Origin: Candidatus Sumerlaeota bacterium
GTDB lineage: Bacteria > Sumerlaeota > T1SED10-198M
Direction of reading: 5' to 3'
Length of the DNA: 16,773 bases
Assembly (NCBI GenBank): GCA_003554345.1
Contig: PWGE01000162.1
Location: forward strand, 1-16,773
Every line of letters begins with the position of its first letter. Positions within the stretch are counted from its first letter, which is position 1. The position numbers and the translations under genes are program-made. The notes below the pieces were generated by a model. The model saw only the letters and a program-made list of their open reading frames with translations. It did no database searches and was not told where the DNA came from. Shown here piece after piece: positions 13,228 through 16,773 of the stretch.

Positions 13228-14494
13228 ACAAAGCCTCTCCCCTGTAAAAACTAAGAGGAGTGGATGGGATTGGTTCATCTTCAGCAGAAGGAAGGGGTTT
13301 TTCTAGAATATCCAAAGGAACAATGTCTAAGGGAATGGGGGCTGTTTCGGTTTCTACATATTTTTCAACTTCAGGGTCGAAAAAGGTAAGAGAAAAGGGC
13401 GGCAGGTAATCGCTTTCTGTATCGGTAGCCCGCAAAATATAACGATATCGTACAGAATCTTCTGTATAATAAGTGCTTAAGTGGTCTTTTTCAACTATGA
13501 AATTGTCCAGGGCAGGGTGTTTTTCCAGCGAAGGAGAGCTGATAAGGGGTAAATCACCTTTTCCCTGTATGATATAATCAAGCGTAATAGGATCGCCCGG
13601 ATAAGCTTCTTTCTTATCTATTTCAACATGTAGTGAATACTGGCCTACTGCTGTGTCCCGATAATTATCGGGAGGTTCGGGTAGTGGCCGTGGTGTAATG
13701 TTTTTGGCTTCATGATAAAAATGGAAAGGACGTTTTTTTTCGTCAGGAAAAGAAAGTTTGAAGCCGCCGGAAACTTCTGGAATAATCTTTTCATCAGTGG
13801 TGCGAGGGGTGATAAGTAAAGGGATGGTGTATACCTGGTAGGTGTGGTTGTTTACCTCTTTTCTCTCGAATTTTGCTTTTACAGCATGAGAAGTTACGAT
13901 ATCGTACAATTCAACGGTGTACTCAGCATCGGCAAGAAATTGCCTGTCTGGGATATAGCGCAGTTGTTTATCCCTCCCCAGAATTGGCAGGTAAAGAGCG
14001 TATTTAAGAGCCCTGTCAGCCAGAAAAATTTGATATTGTAAGGCTATTTGCTCCCCTACATAAGGTGTTTTTGTCGAAAGGTTTACCTCAATAAAGCCCG
14101 CTTTTTGCTCAGGCTTTTGGGCGGTGATCGTAAAATCCGGTAGGGTATATTCTTCAGTCGCTCCTTCAATATGGACACCTGAAATATGAAATGTGCCTTC
14201 GCTTAATGTGAGGAAAGGTTGAGTATATACTTTTTTCTTTCTTCTTACTTGTTCTCCTTCCTGGTTGAGGACTTTATAATGGAGGCTGCTTTCGGCTTTT
14301 CCCCATTGTATTCCTTCTACTGAAGGAAACGTGATTTTCAGATCTTCAGGGGGTTCTGTGATGGTGATGTTGACTTTTCCCAGTTCCTGTAAAAATACGG
14401 TGTCCGGCGATAGATTAAAGGTGATATTTTCCTCTTCCAGGGCACAAAGAGTAATGGTGAGAAAAAGTAACGTATAAACGAGGCATGTCCTCAC
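13055..14494 (-). CDS. batD: BatD-like exported protein, extracytoplasmic part (frame leaves the family near its end)
   Basis: A 479-codon frame. It has a signal peptide (about 1-18, ending LCALEE) followed by roughly 400 residues of beta-rich, Ig/BatD-type domains, with pieces such as YVGEQIALQYQIF and AYPGDPITLDYIIQGKGDLP that show the typical repeated proline-glycine-acid domain starts. BatD is a periplasmic-facing membrane protein of the Bat complex. After about residue 420 (near 13227) the frame no longer looks like the family: its hydrophobic stretch is interrupted by HKK and the last ~55 residues are low-complexity Ser/Phe/Lys, whereas the +1 frame carries a good anchor. The GTG at 14494 is chosen because it gives a GTGA overlap with batC; a TTG at 14497 is equally placed relative to the GGAGGG site. 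Codons downstream of about 13210 are probably not native. Confidence 0.82.
   Translation of the reverse strand: MRTCLVYTLLFLTITLCALEEENITFNLSPDTVFLQELGKVNITITEPPEDLKITFPSVEGIQWGKAESSLHYKVLNQEGEQVRRKKKVYTQPFLTLSEGTFHISGVHIEGATEEYTLPDFTITAQKPEQKAGFIEVNLSTKTPYVGEQIALQYQIFLADRALKYALYLPILGRDKQLRYIPDRQFLADAEYTVELYDIVTSHAVKAKFERKEVNNHTYQVYTIPLLITPRTTDEKIIPEVSGGFKLSFPDEKKRPFHFYHEAKNITPRPLPEPPDNYRDTAVGQYSLHVEIDKKEAYPGDPITLDYIIQGKGDLPLISSPSLEKHPALDNFIVEKDHLSTYYTEDSVRYRYILRATDTESDYLPPFSLTFFDPEVEKYVETETAPIPLDIVPLDILEKPLPSAEDEPIPSTPLSFYRGEALYEKDPFPSFVDSSALYFFLLVLPHKKASFLSFSFKVFSFKRTKKDSYPTPVVISSGN
13234..13242 (-). promoter_or_regulatory. Strong ribosome binding site inside batD
   Basis: GGGGAGAGG on the minus strand ends 6 nt before the ATG at 13227 that opens the shifted batD frame. 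It would permit independent or reinitiated translation of the C-terminal part. It could also be coincidental purine-rich coding sequence. Confidence 0.5.
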
Positions 14495-15570
14495 CAATCT
14501 TTTATTCCCTCCTCATACAAATCTTTTTTGCGTGGTGTATACTCGTACTCTTTGTAGCTTCTTTCTTGCTGTTCCATCCCTTTTTCTTTGAAGTACCTTT
14601 CCATTTCCTTTCGTTTTTCCTCTAATAACTGAAAAGCTTTTGATTTATCAAATTCTGCAGGAGAAGGTGCGGTACTTTCAGTTATTTGTCTTGCTGGAAA
14701 AGGAGGCAATGCTTCTTCTCTTCCGGAAAGTTCCCTCAGCAGGTTTTGAGTACTATGGGAGACCTTCTCAAGAGCTTCGAGAGAAGGATGAGGGGATTCT
14801 TTTTTGCAATTATAGATATGATCGAGAATTTCTTCAAGATGTGCAATAACTTTACTGCGTTCTAAGGGTTCTTTAAAAAATTCTGAAGAGTGGGGCTGCT
14901 GGAAAATAGATGAGTCTCTTCCAATGTGCAGGGCGGTTTGAAGGGTCTCTTCAATCTCATTCCATTCTCTCTTTTTTACATCTTTTTCCGTTAAGTTCTG
15001 GCAATGACTGACGACATGTTGCAGAGACCGGATGAATACATCATGCTCTTCTCTTCTTTCTTCAGCCGGCCTGATATATTTTTCCAGTTTGTGTCCCATG
15101 TGGTGAAGATCATTTTGAGCATGTGAAAACTTGATTTCTAACTGGCTATTGGCCATAGGGACTGCTGAGGCAAGAAAATTCTGATAGTGCATGATAGCCT
15201 TTTCCAGCAGAAATATTCTATCCTCCAGCGGTTTCTGATTAAAAGCCTGAGAATAAGATTTGCCCTGATAGTATTCTGCTTTCCAATAGGAGTCTTGTGA
15301 GGGATCTCCAAGGCATTTCTGGTAAGCACCCCACTTTTCAGCAGCTTTTCTGTATTCTTTCTGTTCAAAGAAAATGACAGCCTGGTTCCAGGATGCGGTG
15401 GGAAGGTATGCGGTATCCTCTTGCCTCTCTATTCTTTGATATATCTCCAGGGCTTTTTCCCGATCACCTCTTTGATAATAATTGCCGGCAGTCTCGAGAG
15501 CGGCTTTTATGCTCCCTGTAAACACAATGACAAGCAGTATAACAAGCCCGCTCTTTTTCAGAACCATCAT
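14491..15570 (-). CDS. batC: BatC-like periplasmic TPR protein
   Basis: A 359-residue protein. A signal peptide (about 1-24) is followed by TPR units (ETAGNYYQRGDREKALEIY; TASWNQAVIFFEQKEYRKAAEKW), a long helical middle rich in Glu/Lys/His, and a C-terminal helix leading to a terminal KDW. Such a C-terminal tail after TPRs recalls BatC-type proteins, and the place between batB and batD agrees. It is longer than the simplest BatC proteins, so the middle helical part may be lineage-specific. TPRs presumably bind the extracytoplasmic parts of the Bat membrane proteins (inference). The ATG at 15570 overlaps the batB stop as ATGA and is preceded by GGAGGGAGA; a second ATG follows at once. The 3' end overlaps the batD GTG by 4 bp. 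Confidence 0.82.
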   Translation of the reverse strand: MMVLKKSGLVILLVIVFTGSIKAALETAGNYYQRGDREKALEIYQRIERQEDTAYLPTASWNQAVIFFEQKEYRKAAEKWGAYQKCLGDPSQDSYWKAEYYQGKSYSQAFNQKPLEDRIFLLEKAIMHYQNFLASAVPMANSQLEIKFSHAQNDLHHMGHKLEKYIRPAEERREEHDVFIRSLQHVVSHCQNLTEKDVKKREWNEIEETLQTALHIGRDSSIFQQPHSSEFFKEPLERSKVIAHLEEILDHIYNCKKESPHPSLEALEKVSHSTQNLLRELSGREEALPPFPARQITESTAPSPAEFDKSKAFQLLEEKRKEMERYFKEKGMEQQERSYKEYEYTPRKKDLYEEGIKDW

Positions 15571-16589
15571 GATTCTCCCTCCTGTTTTGAGGAAAAAGGG
15601 TGTATCCTGAAAGAGAGTAAAAGAAACACCAGCCCTATTATGATAAAAGGGTAAAATATATCTTTCCAGTGTTGTCTTGCCAGTTCTTCTGATTGACGTT
15701 CCGGGACATTTTGTCTCAGTTCCCGGTAAAATTGATGAAAATTTGTAACACCGTGGTGCCAGGGTAAATACTCGCCACCGGGAGTTAGTGAAGCCACCTC
15801 TTCAAGGGTGGCTTCTTCAAGTCTGCTTATAACAGGTTCTCCCTTATGATACATAATGTCGCGCCCCTCTGGTGAAGGGATGGTGCTTCCTTGAGGAGTG
15901 CCGATGCCTACAGAGATGATACGTACTCCTTTTTGCCCCAGGGTATGAGCTGCTTCCCCGGGAAAAGATCCATGATCTTCTCCGTCTGAAATAAGAATGA
16001 TGTCAGTATAGGGCGCATCATCCCTTTTGATGAGATTTTCCCTTGTAAAACGCAGAGCATCTCCGATAAGGGTTCCGCCCCGGCTTACGTGGTACGGAGA
16101 GACATCATCTACTACCATTTCAAGAAAGTGGTAATCATATGTATAAGGAGTAAGTATGGCTGTAGAACCTGCAAATGCTACCAGTGAGGCACGGTCTGAT
16201 TGCAGAACTGAAAGAATATCCTTTATAATAAATCGGGCGTTTTCCAGTCGATTCGGGGGGACATCCTTTGCCAGCATACTGCGGGAAACGTCCAGCAAAA
16301 AAATGATATCACGCCCCTTATATAATTGAGGGTACTCACGATATAAGATCTGGGGCCGCATCAATGCTAAAGTCAGAAAAATATAGGCTATCAATAGTAG
16401 AACCATTTTAACTGTGAGAAGGCGATAACGAGGAGAAGGAAGAAGATAAGCAAGGGGACGTGAGTTCCTTTTTTTCTGTATGTACTGCCAGTACGAGAAG
16501 AATTTTCCAAGCCAGACCAAAAAAAGCAGGATAAAGACCAGGGAAAAATGTCCATTTTGAAAGTGCCATTGAGGTAGTTCTATCATCAT
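15567..16589 (-). CDS. batB: BatB-like membrane protein with a von Willebrand factor A domain
   Basis: A 340-residue protein. Two N-terminal membrane segments (about 15-28 and 58-77), a periplasmic-facing vWA domain (about 90-290), and a C-terminal membrane helix near 312-328 (FIIIGLVFLLLSF). The metal-ion-dependent adhesion site is complete: D100-x-S-x-S104 (LLDVSRSM), the Thr in SRGGTLIGDAL and the Asp in ISDGEDHG. MLAKDVPPNRLENAR after the MIDAS is typical of BatA/BatB proteins. vWA domains bind partner proteins through the metal. The start is ATG 16589 or 16586; no Shine-Dalgarno sequence is visible, and it lies 3 bp after the upstream bat gene. I call it BatB because another vWA-type gene end lies just upstream, but A/B naming depends on the missing sequence. 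Confidence 0.88.
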   Translation of the reverse strand: MMIELPQWHFQNGHFSLVFILLFLVWLGKFFSYWQYIQKKRNSRPLAYLLPSPRYRLLTVKMVLLLIAYIFLTLALMRPQILYREYPQLYKGRDIIFLLDVSRSMLAKDVPPNRLENARFIIKDILSVLQSDRASLVAFAGSTAILTPYTYDYHFLEMVVDDVSPYHVSRGGTLIGDALRFTRENLIKRDDAPYTDIILISDGEDHGSFPGEAAHTLGQKGVRIISVGIGTPQGSTIPSPEGRDIMYHKGEPVISRLEEATLEEVASLTPGGEYLPWHHGVTNFHQFYRELRQNVPERQSEELARQHWKDIFYPFIIIGLVFLLLSFRIHPFSSKQEGES

Positions 16590-16592
16590 TTT

Positions 16593-16773
16593 TTATAGTG
16601 GGTTTTTTGCCCATGTATGTTTTAGGGTTTCGCCCAGTCCCAGGAAAAAAAGTGCCGGGAGTAAAAAATAAAGATAAAATTCTTTATGATTTCTATATGG
16701 AGTTTCCCCGGACTCATCCTGTTCACGGGATATAGTGCTGTATATGTGCTCCAACTCCTCCCCTGTTTGAGCA
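16593..16773 (-). CDS. batA: C-terminal end of a BatA-like membrane protein (partial)
   Basis: The last 59 codons of a gene entering from the right edge, with a TAA stop at 16595-16593. Visible: TGEELEHIYSTI, the pattern at the end of BatA vWA domains, then a charged stretch, a hydrophobic helix FYLYFLLPALFFLGLG and a short tail. That end, and its place 3 bp before a complete batB, suggest batA. The vWA core and MIDAS lie outside the window, so the call rests on context and a short tail. Confidence 0.68.
   Translation of the reverse strand, partial: AQTGEELEHIYSTISREQDESGETPYRNHKEFYLYFLLPALFFLGLGETLKHTWAKNPL

Overview
The window is ordinary bacterial chromosome, densely coded and moderately AT-rich. 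It reads as two blocks of co-oriented genes on the minus strand flanking a short plus-strand block. I see no rRNA, tRNA, insertion sequence, phage gene or CRISPR array. Three things point to a Gram-negative-type or deep-branching lineage, with spirochaete-like as my best but unproven guess: a Bat (Bacteroides aerotolerance-type) operon, a YacL-type PIN/TRAM protein between radA and ispD, and a sigma-54 NtrB/NtrC pair. No single marker in the window fixes the phylum.

Left part (1-1307, minus): a J-domain/TPR co-chaperone gene overlaps by 4 bp (GTGA) the start of an Hsp70 gene that runs off the left edge. This is a dedicated chaperone/co-chaperone pair. A 68-bp divergent intergenic region separates it from the plus-strand block. 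That block (1376-6101) holds a membrane NtrB-like PAS histidine kinase and an NtrC-like sigma-54 activator joined by an ATGA overlap, then about 440 bp of non-coding DNA with several small inverted repeats, then a class-3 aldehyde dehydrogenase. A gene-free convergent gap (6102-6394) follows.

Right part (6395-16773, all minus, so transcribed right to left): batA (3' end only), batB, batC, batD (split into two reading frames), batE, a YugP-type membrane zinc peptidase, grpE, a KtrA-type K+ channel regulator, radA, a YacL-type PIN/TRAM membrane protein, ispD and ispF. Gaps are 28 bp or less, or the genes overlap, so this could be one transcript of about 10 kb. A likely internal promoter sits at the batE/yugP junction, and its -10 box lies inside a perfect 25-bp palindrome. 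The Bat genes form an inner-membrane/periplasmic complex of vWA and TPR proteins. The downstream genes serve proteostasis (YugP, GrpE), potassium control (KtrA), recombination (RadA) and isoprenoid precursor synthesis (IspD, IspF).

The most notable points are the frame-split batD with a strong internal ribosome binding site, the palindrome-covered promoter ahead of yugP-grpE, and the Hsp70/J-TPR pair divergent from the two-component system. I do not see a clearly new biological system. The rest is recognisable core or common accessory gene content.
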